A DNA stretch of 64,000 nucleotides, from the NCBI RefSeq assembly GCF_052857255.1, contig NW_027526695.1:1-64000 (forward strand), in the 5' to 3' direction. Made by a program: the position numbers and the translations under genes. Below are positions 35,727 through 49,111 of the stretch, piece after piece. Every line of letters begins with the position of its first letter. Within the stretch, counting starts at the first letter, position 1. The stretch comes from Amblyomma americanum (taxonomy: Eukaryota; Arthropoda; Arachnida; Ixodida; Ixodidae). A model generated the notes under the pieces. That model worked only from the letters and a program-made list of their open reading frames with translations. It made no database searches and was not told where the DNA came from.

Positions 35727-38518
35727 GAGAACATGCTTTTCGCGCAGTTATAAGAGAAAACGTTTTAAAGGCGTGTCACAGGGACACTTGTAAAACCGAT
35801 GTGTTCAGATTTACCCCGTTTCGGTCTAAAACAGCTTGTTTCGTTAGACTAAGCAAGAATACATGCTTTTCAAGCAGTTATAAGAGAAAAAGTTTTGACG
35901 CGTATCAGAGGAACACTTGTAAAACCGATGTAATGTGATTTAACTCGTTTCGGTTTAAAACAGCTTGTTTCGCTGTATTAAGCAAGAATACATGCTTTTC
36001 GGGCAGTTATAAGAGAAAAAGTTGTGACGCGTGTCACAGGGACACTTGTAAAACCGATGTGTTCACATTTAGCTCGTTTCGGTCTAAAACAGCTTGTTTC
36101 TTTGTATTAAGCACGAATACATGCTTTTCGCTCAGGTATAAGAGAAAAAGTTTTAAAGGCATGTCACAGGGACACTTGTAAAACCGATGTGTTCAAATTT
36201 ACCTCGTTTCTGTCTAAAACAGCTTGTTTCTTTGGTCTAAGCAGGAATACATGCTTTTCGCGCAGTTATAAGAAAAAAAAAGTTTTGACGCGTATCAGAG
36301 GAACACTTGTAAAACCGATGTGTTGTGATTTAGCTTGTTTCGGTCTAAAACAGCTTGTTTCGCTGTATTAAGCAAGAATACGTGCTTTTCGCGCAGTTAT
36401 AAGAGAAAACGTTTTCACGCGTGTCACAGGGACACGTGTAAAACCGATGTGTTCAGATATAGCTCGTTTTGGTATAAAACAGCTTGTTTCGTTGTTTTAG
36501 GCACGAATACATGCTTTTCGCGCGATTATAGAAGAAAAACTTTTGACGCGTATTAGAGAGACACTTGTAAAACCGATGTGTTCAGATTTAGCTCATCTCG
36601 GTCTAAAACAGCTTGTTTCGTTGTATTAAGCACGAATACATGCTTTTCGCGCAGTTATAAGAGAAAAAGTTTTGACGAATATCACGTGGACACTTGTAAA
36701 ACCGATGTGTTGTGATTTAGCTCGTTTCGGTCTAAAACAGCTTGTTTCGCTGTATTAAGCAAGAATACATGCTTTTCGCCCAGTTATAAGAGAAAAAGTT
36801 TTGACGCGTGTCACAGGGACACTTGTAAAACCGATGTGTTGTGATTTAGCTCGTTTCGGTCTAAAACAGCTTGTTTCGCTGTATTAAGCAAGAATACATG
36901 CTTTTCGCGCAGTTATAAGAGAAAAAGTTTTGACGCGTATCAGAGGAACACTTGTAAAACCGATGTGTTGTGATTTAGCTCGTTTCGGTCTAAAACAGCT
37001 TGTTTCGTTGAACTAAGCACGAATACATGCTTTTCGCGCAGTTATAAGAGAAAAAAGTTTTGACGCGTATCAGAGGAACACTTGTAAAACCGATGTGTTG
37101 TGATTTAGCTCGTTTCGGTCTAAAACAGCTTGTTTCGCTGTATTAAGCAAGAATACATGCTTTTCGCGCAGTTATAAGAGAAAAAGTTTTGACGCGTATC
37201 ACAGGGACACTTTTAAAACCGATGTGTTCAGATTTAGCTCGTTTCGGTCTAAAACAGCTTGTTTCGTCGTATTAAGCACAAATACATGATTTTCGCGCAG
37301 TTATAAGAGAAAAAAGTTTTGACGCGTATCAGAGGAACACTTGTAAAACCGATGTGTTGTGATTTAACTCGTTTCGGTCTAAAACAGCTTGTTTCGTTGT
37401 ATTAGGCAAGAATACATGCTTTTCGCGCAGTTATAAGAGAAAAGGTTATGACGCGTGTCAGAGGAACGCTTGTAAAACCGATGTGTTGTTATTTAGCTCG
37501 TTTCGGTCTAAAACAGCTTGTTTCGCTGTATTAAGCAAGAATACATGCTTTTCGCGCAGTTATAAGAGAAAAAGTTTTGACGCGTGTCACAGGGACACTT
37601 GTAAAACCGATGTGTTGTGATTTAGCTCGTTTCGGTCTAAAACAGCTTGTTTCGTTGTATTAAGCAAGAATACATGCTTTTCGCGCAGTTACAAGAGAAA
37701 AAGTTTTGACGCATGTCACAGGGACACTTGTAAAACCGATGTGTTCAGATCTAACTTGTTTTGGTGTAAAACAGCTTGTTTCGTTGTATTAAGCACGAAT
37801 ACATGCTTTTTGCTCAGTTATAAGAGAAAAAGTTTAGACGCGTATCAGAGGAACACTTGTAAAACCGATGTGTTGTGATTTAGCTCGTTTCGGTCTAAAA
37901 CAGCTTGTTTCGCTGTATTAAGCAAGAATACATGCTTTTCGCGCAGTTATAAGAGAAAAAGTTTTGACGCGTGTCACAGGGACATTTGTAAAATCGATGT
38001 GTTCAGATTTACCTCGTTTCGGTCTAACACAGCTTGTTTCGTTGAACTAAGCACGAATACATGCTTTTCGCGCAGTTATAAGAGAAAAAAGTTTTGACGC
38101 GTATCAGAGGAGCACTTGTAAAACCGATGTGTTGTGATTTAGCTCGTTTCGGTCTAAAACAGCTTGTTTCGCTGTATTAAGCAAGAATACATGCTTTTCG
38201 CGCAGTTATAAGAGAAAAAGTTTTGACGCGTGTCACAGGGACACGTGTAAAACCGACGTGTTCAGATTTATCTCGTTTCGGCCTAAAACAGCTTGTTTCG
38301 CTGTATTAAGCAGGAATACATGCTTTTCGCGCAGTTATAAGAGAAAAAGTTTTAAAGGCGTGTCACAGGGACACTTGTAAAACCGATGTGTTCAGATTTA
38401 CCCCGTTTCGGTCTAAAACAGCTTGTTTCGTCGTATTAAGCACGAATACATGCTTTTCGCGCAGTTATAAGAGAAAAAGTTTTGACGAGTATCACGTGGA
38501 TACTTGTAAAACCGATGC
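35727..38518 (+). repeat. HOR unit 6 core joined to class-2 block (copy of 11.9-14.7 kb)
   Basis: Starts like the other core units (TTCAAATTTACC at 36189) but shares private variants with 11932-14720: CGCGATTATAGAAG (12726 and 36521), CGCCCAGTTATAAG (near 12982 and 36778) and GTTATTTAGC (13691 and 37489). The offset is 23795-23798 bp throughout. This shows the 12-kb and 36-kb blocks are sister copies separated by the five core units. Confidence 0.85.
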
Positions 38519-40955
38519 GTTCAGATACAGCTCGTTTCGGTCTAAAACAGCTTGTTTCGCTGTATTAAGCAAGAATACGTGCTTTTCGCGCAGTTACAAG
38601 AGAAAAAGTTTTGACGCGTATCAGAGGAACACTTGTAAAACCGATGTGTTGTGATTTAGCTCGTTTCGGTCTAAAACAGCTTGTTTCGTTGTATTAAGCA
38701 AGAATACATGCTTTTCGCGCAGTTATAAGAGAAAAAGTTTTGACGCGTATCGGAGGAACACTTGTAAAACCGATGTGTTGTGATTTAGCTCGTTTTGGTC
38801 TAAAACAGCTTGTTTCCCTGTATTAAGCAAGAATACATGGTTTTCGCGCAGTTATTAGAGAAAAAGTTTTGACGAGTATCACGTGGAACACTTGTAATAC
38901 CGATGTGTTGTGATTTGGCTCGTTTCGGTCTAAAACAGCTTGTTTCGTTGTATTAAGCAAGAATACATTCTTTTCGCGCAGTTATCAGAGAAAAAGTTTT
39001 GACGTGTATCAGAGGAACACTTGTAAAACCAATGTGTTCAGATTTACCTCGTTTCGGTCTAAAACAGCTTGTTTCGTTGAACTAAGCACGAATACATGCT
39101 TTTCGCGCAGTTATAAGAGAAAAAAGTTTTGACGCGTAACAGAGGAACACTTGTACAACCGATGTGTTGTGATTTAGCTCGTTTCGGTCTAAAACAGCTT
39201 GTTTCGCTGTATTAAGCAAGAATACATGCTTTTCGCGCAGTTATAAGAGAAAACGTTTTGACGCGTGTCACAGGGACACTTGTAAAACCGATGTGTTGTG
39301 ATTTAGCTTGTTTCGGTCTAAAACAGCTTGTTTCGTTGTATTAAGCAAGAATACATGCTTTTCGCGCAGTTATAAGAGAAAAAGTTTTGACGCGTATCAG
39401 AGGAACACGTAAAACCGATGTGTTGTGATTTAGCTCGTTTCGGTCTAAAACAGCTTGTTGCGCTGTATTAAGCAAGAATACATGCTTTTCGCGCAGTTAT
39501 AAGAGAAAAAGTTTTGACGCGTATCAGAGGAACACTTGTAAAACCGATGTGTTGTGATTTTGCTCGTTTCGGTCTAAAACAGCTTGTTTCGTTGAACTAA
39601 GCACGAATACATGCTTTTCGCGCAGTTATAAGAGAAAAAAGTTTTGACGCGTATCAGAGGAACACTTGTAAAACCGATGTGTTGTGATTTAGCTCGTTTC
39701 GGTCTAAAACAGCAAGAATACATGCTTTTCGCGCAGTTATAAGAGAAAAAGTTTTGACGCGTATCACAGGGACACTTTTAAAACCGATGTGTTCAGATTT
39801 AGCTCGTTTCGGTCTAAAACAACTTGTTTCGTCGTATTAAGCACAAATACAAGATTTTCGCGCAGTTATAAGAGAAAAAAAGTTTTGACGCGTATCAGAG
39901 GAACACTTGTAAAACCGATGTGTTGTGATTTAACTCGTTTCGGTCTAAAACAGCTTGTTTCGTTGTATCAAGCAAGAATACATGCTTTTCGCGCAGTTAT
40001 AAGAGAAAAGGTTATGACGCGTATCAGAGGAACACTTGTAAAACCGATGTGTTGTGATTTAGCTCGTTTCGGTCTAAAACAGCTTGTTTCGCTGTATTAA
40101 GCAAGAATACATGCTTTTCGCGCAGTTATAAGAGAAAAAGTTTTGACGCGTGTCACAGGGACACTTGTAAAACCGATGTGTTGTGATTTAGCTCGTTTCG
40201 GTCTAAAACAGCTTGTTTCGTTGTATTAAGCAAGAATACATGCTTTTCGCGCAGTTACAAGAGAAAAAGTTTTGACGCATGTCACAGGGACACTTGTAAA
40301 ACCGATGTGTTCAGATCTAACTCGTTTTGGTGTAAAACAGCTTGTTTCGTTGTATTAAGCACGAATACATGCTTTTTGCGCAGTTATAAGAGAAAAAGTT
40401 TAGACGCGTATCAGAGGAACACTTGTAAAACCGATGTGTTGTGATTTAGCTCGTTTCGGTCTAAAACAGCTTGTTTCGCTGTATTAAGCAAGAATACATG
40501 CTTTTCGCGCAGTTATAAGAGAAAAAAGTTTTGACGCGTATCAGAGGAGCACTTGTAAAACCGATGTGTTGTGATTTAGCTCGTTTCGGTCTAAAACAGC
40601 TTGTTTCGCTGTATTAAGCAAGAATACATGCTTTTCGCGCAGTTATAAGAGAAAAAGTTTTGACGCGTGTCACAGGGACACGTGTAAAACCGACGTGTTC
40701 AGATTTATCTCGTTTCGGCCTAAAACAGCTTGTTTCGCTGTATTAAGCAGGAATACATGCTTTTCGCGCAGTTATAAGAGAAAAAGTTTTAAAGGCGTGT
40801 CACAGGGACACTTGTAAAACCGATGTGTTCAGATTTACCCCGTTTCGGTCTAAAACAGCTTGTTTCGTCGTATTAAGCACGAATACATGCTTTTCGCGCA
40901 GTTATAAGAGAAAAAGTTTTGACGAGTATCACGTGGATACTTGTAAAACCGATGC
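38519..40955 (+). repeat. Class-2 HOR unit a, 2437 bp
   Basis: Measured between successive GTTCAGATAC markers. It contains CATGGTTTTCGCGCAG (38836), GAACACTTGTAATACC, ACATTCTTTTCGC, GACGTGTATCAG, CCAATGTGTTCAG and GTAACAGAGG variants in that order. One monomer (39701-39720) is shortened by 19 bp, and GAACACGTAAAACC near 39407 has lost 3 bp. These losses explain why the unit is shorter than a whole number of monomers. Confidence 0.84.
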
Positions 40956-43671
40956 GTTCAGATACAGCTCGTTTCGGTCTAAAACAGCTTGTTTCGTTTT
41001 AATAAGCACGAATACATGCTTTTCGCGCAGTTATAAGAGAAAAAGTTTTGACGCGTATCAGAGGAACACTTGTAAAACCGATGTGTTGTGATTTAACTCG
41101 TTTCGGTCTAAAACAGCTTGTTTCGCTGTATTAAGCAAGAATACATGCTTTTCGCGCAGTTATAAGAGAAAAGGTTGTGACGCGTGTCACAGGGACACTA
41201 GTAAAACCGATCTGTTCAGATTTAGCTCGTTTCGGTCTAAAACAGCTTGTTTCGCTGTATTAAGCAAGAATACGTGCTTTTCGCGCAGTTACAAGAGAAA
41301 AAGTTTTGACGCGTATCAGAGGAACACTTGTAAAACCGATGTGTTGTGATTTAGCTCGTTTCGGTCTAAAACAGCTTGTTTCGTTGTATTAAGCAAGAAT
41401 ACATGCTTTTCGCGCAGTTATAAGAGAAAAAGTTTTGACGCGTATCAGAGGAACACTTGTAAAACCGATGTGTTGTGATTTAGCTCGTTTCGGTCTAAAA
41501 CAGCTTGTTTCCCTGTATTAAGCAAGAATACATGGTTTTCGCGCAGTTATTAGAGAAAAAGTTTTGACGAGTATCACGTGGAACACTTGTAATACCGATG
41601 TGTTGTGATTTGGCTCGTTTCGGTCTAAAACAGCTTGTTTCGTTGTATTAAGCAAGAATACATTCTTTTCGCGCAGTTATCAGAGAAAAAGCTTTGACGT
41701 GTATCAGAGGAACACTTGTAAAACCAATGTGTTCAGATTTACCTCGTTTCGGTCTAAAACAGCTTGTTTCGTTGAACTAAGCACGAATACATGCTTTTCG
41801 CGCAGTTATAAGAGAAAAAAGTTTTGACGCGTAACAGAGGAACACTTGTACAACCGATGTGTTGTGATTTAGCTCGTTTCGGTCTAAAACAGCTTGTTTC
41901 GCTGTATTAAGCAAGAATACATGCTTTTCGCGCAGTTATAAGAGAAAACGTTTTGACGCGTGTCACAGGGACACTTGTAAAACCGATGTGTTGTGATTTA
42001 GCTCGTTTCGGTCTAAAACAGCTTGTTTCGTTGTATTAAGCAAGAATACATGCTTTTCGCGCAGTTATAAGAGAAAAAGTTTTGACGCGTATCAGAGGAA
42101 CACTTGTAAAACCGATGTGTTGTGATTTAGCTCGTTTCGGTCTAAAACAGCTTGTTTCGCTGTATTAAGCAAGAATACATGCTTTTCGCGCAGTTATAAG
42201 AGAAAAAGTTTTGACGCGTATCAGAGGAACACTTGTAAAACCGATGTGTTGTGATTTAGCTCGTTTCGGTCTAAAACAGCTTGTTTCGTTGAACTAAGCA
42301 CGAATACATGCTTTTCGCGCAGTTATAAGAGAAAAAAGTTTTGACGCGTATCAGAGGAACACTTGTAAAACCGATGTGTTGTGATTTAGCTCGTTTCGGT
42401 CTAAAACAGCTTGTTTCGCTGTATTAAGCAAGAATACATGCTTTTCGCGCAGTTATAAGAGAAAAAGTTTTGACGCGTATCACAGGGACACTTTTAAAAC
42501 CGATGTGTTCAGATTTAGCTCGTTTCGGTCTAAAACAACTTGTTTCGTCGTATTAAGCACAAATACAAGATTTTCGCGCAGTTATAAGAGAAAAAAAGTT
42601 TTGACGCGTATCAGAGGAACACTTGTAAAACCGATGTGTTGGGATTTAACTCGTTTCGGTCTAAAACAGCTTGTTTCGTTGTATTAAGCAAGAATACATG
42701 CTTTTCGCGCAGTTATAAGAGAAAAGGTTATGACGCGTATCAGAGGAACACTTGTAAAACCGATGTGTTGTGATTTAGCTCGTTTCGGTCTAAAACAGCT
42801 TGTTTCGCTGTATTAAGCAAGAATACATGCTTTTCGCGCAGTTATAAGAGAAAAAGTTTTGACGCGTGTCACAGGGACACTTGTAAAACCGATGTGTTGT
42901 GATTTAGCTCGTTTCGGTCTAAAACAGCTTGTTTCGTTGTATTAAGCAAGAATACATGCTTTTCGCGCAGTTACAAGAGAAAAAGTTTTGACGCATGTCA
43001 CAGGGACACTTGTAAAACCGATGTGTTCAGATCTAACTCGTTTTGGTGTAAAACAGCTTGTTTCGTTGTATTAAGCACGAATACATGCTTTTTGCGCAGT
43101 TATAAGAGAAAAAGTTTAGACGCGTATCAGAGGAACACTTGTAAAACCGATGTGTTGTGATTTAGCTCGTTTCGGTCTAAAACAGCTTGTTTCGCTGTAT
43201 TAAGCAAGAATACATGCTTTTCGCGCAGTTATAAGAGAAAAAAGTTTTGACGCGTATCAGAGGAGCACTTGTAAAACCGATGTGTTGTGATTTAGCTCGT
43301 TTCGGTCTAAAACAGCTTGTTTCGCTGTATTAAGCAAGAATACATGCTTTTCGCGCAGTTATAAGAGAAAAAGTTTTGACGCGTGTCACAGGGACACGTG
43401 TAAAACCGACGTGTTCAGATTTATCTCGTTTCGGCCTAAAACAGCTTGTTTCGCTGTATTAAGCAGGAATACATGCTTTTCGCGCAGTTATAAGAGAAAA
43501 AGTTTTAAAGGCTTGTCACAGGGACACTTGTAAAACCGATGTGTTCAGATTTACCCCGTTTCGGTCTAAAACAGCTTGTTTCGTCGTATTAAGCACGAAT
43601 ACATGCTTTTCGCGCAGTTATAAGAGAAAAAGTTTTGACGAGTATCACGTGGATACTTGTAAAACCGATGC
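40956..43671 (+). repeat. Class-2 HOR unit b, 2716 bp (21 monomers)
   Basis: Same marker order as 38519-40955, plus two monomers absent there: the GAAAAGGTTGTGACG and CACTAGTAAAACC monomers near 41170-41210. CATGGTTTTCGCGCAG is at 41531. The CATACAAGATT-like variant (AAATACAAGATTTTC) at 39845 recurs at 42561, 2716 bp later. Confidence 0.85.
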
Positions 43672-44820
43672 GTTCAGATACAGCTCGTTTCGGTCTAAAA
43701 CAGCTTGTTTCGTTTTATTAAGCACGAATACATGCTTTTCGCGCAGTTATAAGAGAAAAAGTTTGGACGCGTATCAGAGGAACACTTGTAAAACCGATGT
43801 GTTGTGATTTAACTCGTTTCGGTCTAAAACAGCTTGTTTCGCTGTATTAAGCAAGAATACATGCTTTTCGCGCAGCTATAAGAGAAAAGGTTGTGACGCG
43901 TGTCACAGGGACACTAGTAAAACCGATGTGTTCAGATTTAGCTCGTTTCGGTCTAAAACAGCTTGTTTCGCTGTATTAAGCAAGAATACGTGCTTTTCGC
44001 GCAGTTATAAGAGAAAAAGTTTTGACGAGTATCACGTGGATACTTGTAAAACCGATGCGTTCAGATACAGCTCGTTTCGGTCTAAAACAGCTTGTTTCGT
44101 TTTATTAAGCACGAATACATGCTTTTCGCGCAGTTATAAGAGAAAAAGTTTTGACGCGTATCAGAGGAACACTTGTAAAACCGATGTGTTGTGATTTAGC
44201 TCGTTTCGGTCTAAAACAGCTTGTTTCGTTGTATTAAGCAAGAATACATGCTTTTGGCGCAGTTATAAGAGAAAAAGTTTTGACGCGTATCAGAGGAACA
44301 CTTGTAAAACCGATGTGTTGTGATTTAGCTCGTTTCGGTCTAAAACAGCTTGTTTCCCTGTATTAAGCAAGAATACATGGTTTTCGCGCAGTTATTAGAG
44401 AAAAAGTTTTGACGAGTATCACGTGGAACACTTGTAATACCGATGTGTTGTGATTTGGCTCGTTTCGGTCTAAAACAGCTTGTTTCGTTGTATTAAGCAA
44501 GAATACATTCTTTTCGCGCAGTTATCAGAGAAAAAGTTTTGACGTGTATCAGAGGAACACTTGTAAAACCAATGTGTTCAGATTTACCTCGTTTCGGTCT
44601 AAAACAGCTTGTTTCGTTGAACTAAGCACGAATACATGCTTTTCGCGCAGTTATAAGAGAAAAAAGTTTTGACGCGTAACAGAGGAACACTTGTAAAACC
44701 GATGTGTTGTGATTTAGCTCGTTTCGGTCTAAAACAGCTTGTTTCGCTGTATTAAGCAAGAATACATGCTTTTCGCGCAGTTATAAGAGAAAAAGTTTTG
44801 ACGCGTGTCACAGGGACACT
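43672..44820 (+). repeat. Class-2 HOR unit c (truncated) with a 387-bp local repeat
   Basis: The GTTCAGATAC marker occurs at 43672 and again at 44059, three monomers apart, so a three-monomer block has been duplicated. The order then follows the class-2 unit (CATGGTTTTCGCGCAG at 44386, ACATTCTTTTC, GACGTGTATC, GTAACAGAGG) until about 44.8 kb. Confidence 0.78.
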
Positions 44821-47690
44821 TGTAAAACCGATATGTTCAGATTTAGCTCGTTTCGGTCTAAAACAGCTTGTTTCGTCGTATTAAGCACGAATAGATGCTT
44901 TCGCGCAGTTATAAGAGAAAAAGTTTAGACGCGTATCAGAGGAACACTTGTAAAACTGACGTGTTGTGATTTAGCTCGTTTCGGTCTAAAACAGCTTGTT
45001 TCGTTGTATTAAGCAAGAATACATGCTTTTCGCGCAGTTATAAGAGAAAAAGTTTTGAGGCGTATCAGAGGAACACTTGTAAAACCGATGTGTGATTTAG
45101 CTCGTTTCGGTCTAAAACAGCTTGTTTCGCTGTATTAAGCAAGAATACATGCTTTTCGCGCAGTTATAAGAGAAAAGTTTTGACGCGTGTCACAGGGACA
45201 CTTGTAAAACCGATGTGTTGTGATATAGCTCGTTTCGGTCTAAAACAGCTTGTTTCGTTGTATTAAGCACGAATACATGCTTTTCGCGCAGTTATAAGAG
45301 AAAAAGTTTAGACGCGTATCAGAGGAACACTTGTAAAACCGATGTGTTGTGATTTAGCTCGTTTCGGTCTAAAACAGCTTGTTTCGTTGTATTAAGCAAG
45401 AATACATGTTTTCGCGCAGTTATAAGAGAAAAAGATTTGACGCGTATCAGAGGAACACTTGTAAAGCCGATGTGTTGTGATTTAGCTCGTTTCGGTCTAA
45501 AACAACTTGTTTCGCTGTATTAAGCAGGAATACATGCTTTTCGCGAAGTTATAAGAGAAAAAAGTTTTAAAGGCGTGTCACAGGGCCACTTGTAAAACCG
45601 ATGTGTTCAGATTTACCCCGTTTCGGTCTAAAACAGCTTGTTTCGTTAGACTAAGCACGAACACATGCTTTTCGCGCATTTATAAGAGAAAAAAGTTTTG
45701 ACGCGTATCAGAGGAACACTTGTAAAACCGATGTGTTGTGATTTAGCTCGTTTTGGTCTAAAACAGCTTGTTTCGCTGTATTAAGCAAGAATACATGCTT
45801 TTCGCGCAGTTATAAGAGAAAAAGTTTTGACGCGTGTCACAGGGACACTTGTAAAACCGATGTGTTCAGATTTAGCTCGTTTCGGTCTAAAACAGCTTGT
45901 TTCGTCGTATTAAGCACGAATACATGCTTTTCGCGCAGTTATAAGAGAAAAAAAGTTTTGACGCGTATCAGAGGAACACTTCTAAAACCGATGTGTTGTG
46001 ATTTAACTCGTTTCGGTTTAAAACAGCTTGTTTCGTTGTATTAAGCAAGAATTCATGCTTTTCGCGCAGTTATAAGAGAAAAAGTTTAGACGCGTATCAG
46101 AGGAACACTTGTAAAACTGATGTGTTGTGATTTAGCTCGTTTCGGTCTAAAACAGCTTGTTTCGTTGTATTAAGCAAGAATACATGCTTTTCGCGCAGTT
46201 ATAAGAGAAAAAGTTTTGAGGCGTATCAGAGGAACACTTGTACAACCGATGTGTTGGGATTTTGCTCGTTTCGGTCTAAAACAGCTTGTTTCGCTGTATA
46301 AAGCAAGAATACATGCTTTTCGCGCAGTTATAAGAGAAAAAGTTTTGACGCGTGTCACAGGGACACTTGTAAAACCGGTGTGTTCAGATTTAACTCGTTT
46401 CGGTCTAAAACAGCTTGTTTCGTTGTATTAAGCACGAATACATGCTTTTCGCGCAGTTATAAGAGAAAAAGTTTAGACGCGTATCAGAGGAACACTTGTA
46501 AAACCGATGTGTTGTGATTTAGCTCGTTTCGGTCTAAAACAGCTTGTTTCGTTGTATTAAGCAAGAATACATGCTTTTCGCGCAGTTATAAGAGAAAAGT
46601 TTTGAGGCGTATCAGAGGAACACTGGTAAAACCGATGTGTTGTGATTTAGCTCGTTTCGGTCTAAAACAGCTTGTTTCGCTGTATTAAGCAAGAATACAT
46701 GCTTTTCGCGCAGTTATAAGAGAAAAGTTTTGACGCGTGTCACAGGGACACTTGTAAAACCGATGTGTTGTGATATAGCTCGTTTCGGTCTAAAACAGCT
46801 TGTTTCGTTGTATTAAGCACGAATACATGCTTTTCGCGCAGTTATAAGAGAAAAAGTTTAGACGCGTATCAGAGGAACACTTGTAAAACCGATGTGTTGT
46901 GATTTAGCTCGTTTCGGTCTAAAACAGCTTGTTTCGTTGTATTAAGCAAGAATACATGTTTTCGCGCAGTTATAAGAGAAAAAGATTTGACGCGTATCAG
47001 AGGAACACTTGTAAAGCCGATGTGTTGTGATTTAGCTCGTTTCGGTCTAAAACAGCTTGTTTCGCTGTATTAAGCAAGAATACATGCTTTTCGCGCAGTT
47101 ATAAGAGAAAAAGTTTTGACGCGTGTCACAGGGACACTTGTAAAACCGATGTGTTCAGATTTACCCCGTTTCGGTCTAAAACAGCTTGTTTCGTTAGACT
47201 AAGCACGAATACATGCTTTTCGCGCAGTTATAAGAGAAAAAAGTTTTGACGCGTATCAGAGGAACACTTGTAAAACCGATGTGTTGTGATTTAGCTCGTT
47301 TCGGTCTAAAACAGCTTGTTTCGTTGTATTAAGCAAGAATACATGCTTTCGCGCAGTTATAAGAGAAAAAGTTTGACGCGTATCAGAAGAACACTTGTAA
47401 AACCGATGTGTTGTGATTTAGCTCGTTTCGGTCTAAAACAGCTTGTTTCGTTGTATTAAGCAAGAATACATGTTTTTCGCGCAGTTATAAGAAAAAAAGA
47501 TTTGACGCGTATCAGAGGAACACTTGTAAAGCCGATGTGTCGTGATTTAGCTCGTTTTGGTCTAAAACAGCTTGTTTCGCTGTATTAAGCAAGAATACAT
47601 GCTTTTCGCGCAGTTATAAGAGAAAAAGTTTTGACGCGTGTCACAGGGACACTTGTAAAACCGATGTGTTCAGATTTAGCTCGTTTCGGT
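44820..47690 (+). repeat. Transitional satellite with a 1.55-kb repeat
   Basis: GTGATATAGCTCG occurs at 45220 and 46770, 1550 bp (12 monomers) apart. About 570 bp around it match (roughly 44.93-45.50 against 46.47-47.05), including GTAAAGCCGATG and AAAAAGATTTGACG. The TTTTGAGGCGTATC variant first becomes common here and marks the rest of the window. At 45087 one monomer has GATGTGTGATTT, a 3-bp loss that recurs downstream. A sister of the 15.72-16.08 kb stretch (GTAAAACTGATG, GCTGTATAAAGCAAG) lies at 46.09-46.45 kb. Confidence 0.8.
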
Positions 47691-49111
47691 CTAAAATAGC
47701 TTGTTTCGTCGTATTAGGCACGAATACATGCTTTTCGCGCAGTTTATAAGAGAAAAAGTATTAAAGGCGTGTCACAGGGACACTTGTAAAACCGATGTGT
47801 TCAGATTTACCCCGTTTCGGTCTAAAACAGCTTGTTTCGTTAGACTAAGCACGAATACATGCTTTTCGCGCAGTTATAAGAGAAAAAAGTTTTGACGCGT
47901 ATCAGAGGAACACTTGTAAAACCGATGTGTTGTGATTTAGCTCGTTTCGGTCTAAAACAGCTTGTTTCGTTGTATTAAGCAAGAATACATGCTTTTCGCG
48001 CAGTTATAAGAGAAAAAGTTTTGACGCGTATCAGAAGAACACTTGTAAAACCGATGTGTTGTGATTTAGCTCGTTTCTGTCTAAAACAGCTTGTTTCGTT
48101 GAACTAAGCACGAATACATGCTTTTCGCGCAGTTATAAGAGAAAAAAGTTTTGACGCGTATCAGAAGAACACTTGTAAAACCGATGTGTTGTGATTTAGC
48201 TCGTTTTGGTCTAAAACAGCTTGTTTCGCTGTATTAAGCAAGAATACATGCTTTTCGCGCAGTTATAAGAGAAAAAGTATTGACGCGTGTCACAGGGACA
48301 CTTGTAAAACCGATGTGTTCAGATTTAGCTCGTTTCGGTCTAAAACAGCTTGTTTCGTCGTATTAAGCACGAATACATGCTTTTCGCGCAGTTTTAAGAG
48401 AAAAAAAGTTTTGACGCGTATCAGAGGAACACTTGTAAAACCGATGTGTTGTGATTTAACTCGTTTCGGTCTAAAACAGCTTGTTTCGTTGTATTAAGCA
48501 AGAATTCATGCTTTTCGCGCAGTTATAAGAGAAAACGTTTTGACGCGTATCAGAGGAACACTTGTAAAACCGATGTGTTGTGATTTAGCTCGTTTCGGTC
48601 TAAAACAGCTTGTTTCGTTGTATTAAGCAAGAATACATGCTTTTCGCGCAGTTATAAGAGAAAAAGTTTTGAGGCGTATCAGAGGAACACTTGTAAAACC
48701 GATGTGTGATTTAGCTCGTTTCGGTCTAAAACAGCTTGTTTCGCTGTATTAAGCAAGAATACATGCTTTTCGCGCAGTTATAAGAGAAAAAGTTTTGACG
48801 CGTATCAGAGGAACACTTGTAAAACCGATGTGTTGTGATTTAGCTCGTTTCGGTCTAAAACAGCTTGTTTCGTTGTATTAAGCAAGAATACATGTTTTCG
48901 CGCAGTTATAAGAAAAAAAGATTTGACGCGTATCAGAGGAACACTTGTAAAGCCGATGTGTCGTGATTTAGCTCGTTTTGGTCTAAAACAGCTTGTTTCG
49001 CTGTATTAAGCAAGAATACATGCTTTTCGCGCAGTTATAAGAGAAAAAGTTTTGACGCGTGTCACAGGGACACTTGTAAAACCGATGTGTTCAGATTTAG
49101 CTCGTTTCGGT
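47691..49111 (+). repeat. Class-3 HOR unit 1, 1421 bp (11 monomers)
   Basis: Defined by the CTAAAATAGCTTG marker (an A in place of C in AAACAGC), found at 47691, 49112, 51051, 52990 and 56613. Landmarks inside: GTATTAAAGGCG, TTAGACTAAG, AGAAGAACAC with GTTTCTGTC, GAATTCATGC, TTTTGAGGCG, the 3-bp-deleted GATGTGTGATTT (48701) and GTAAAGCCGATGTGTCG. Confidence 0.84.
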
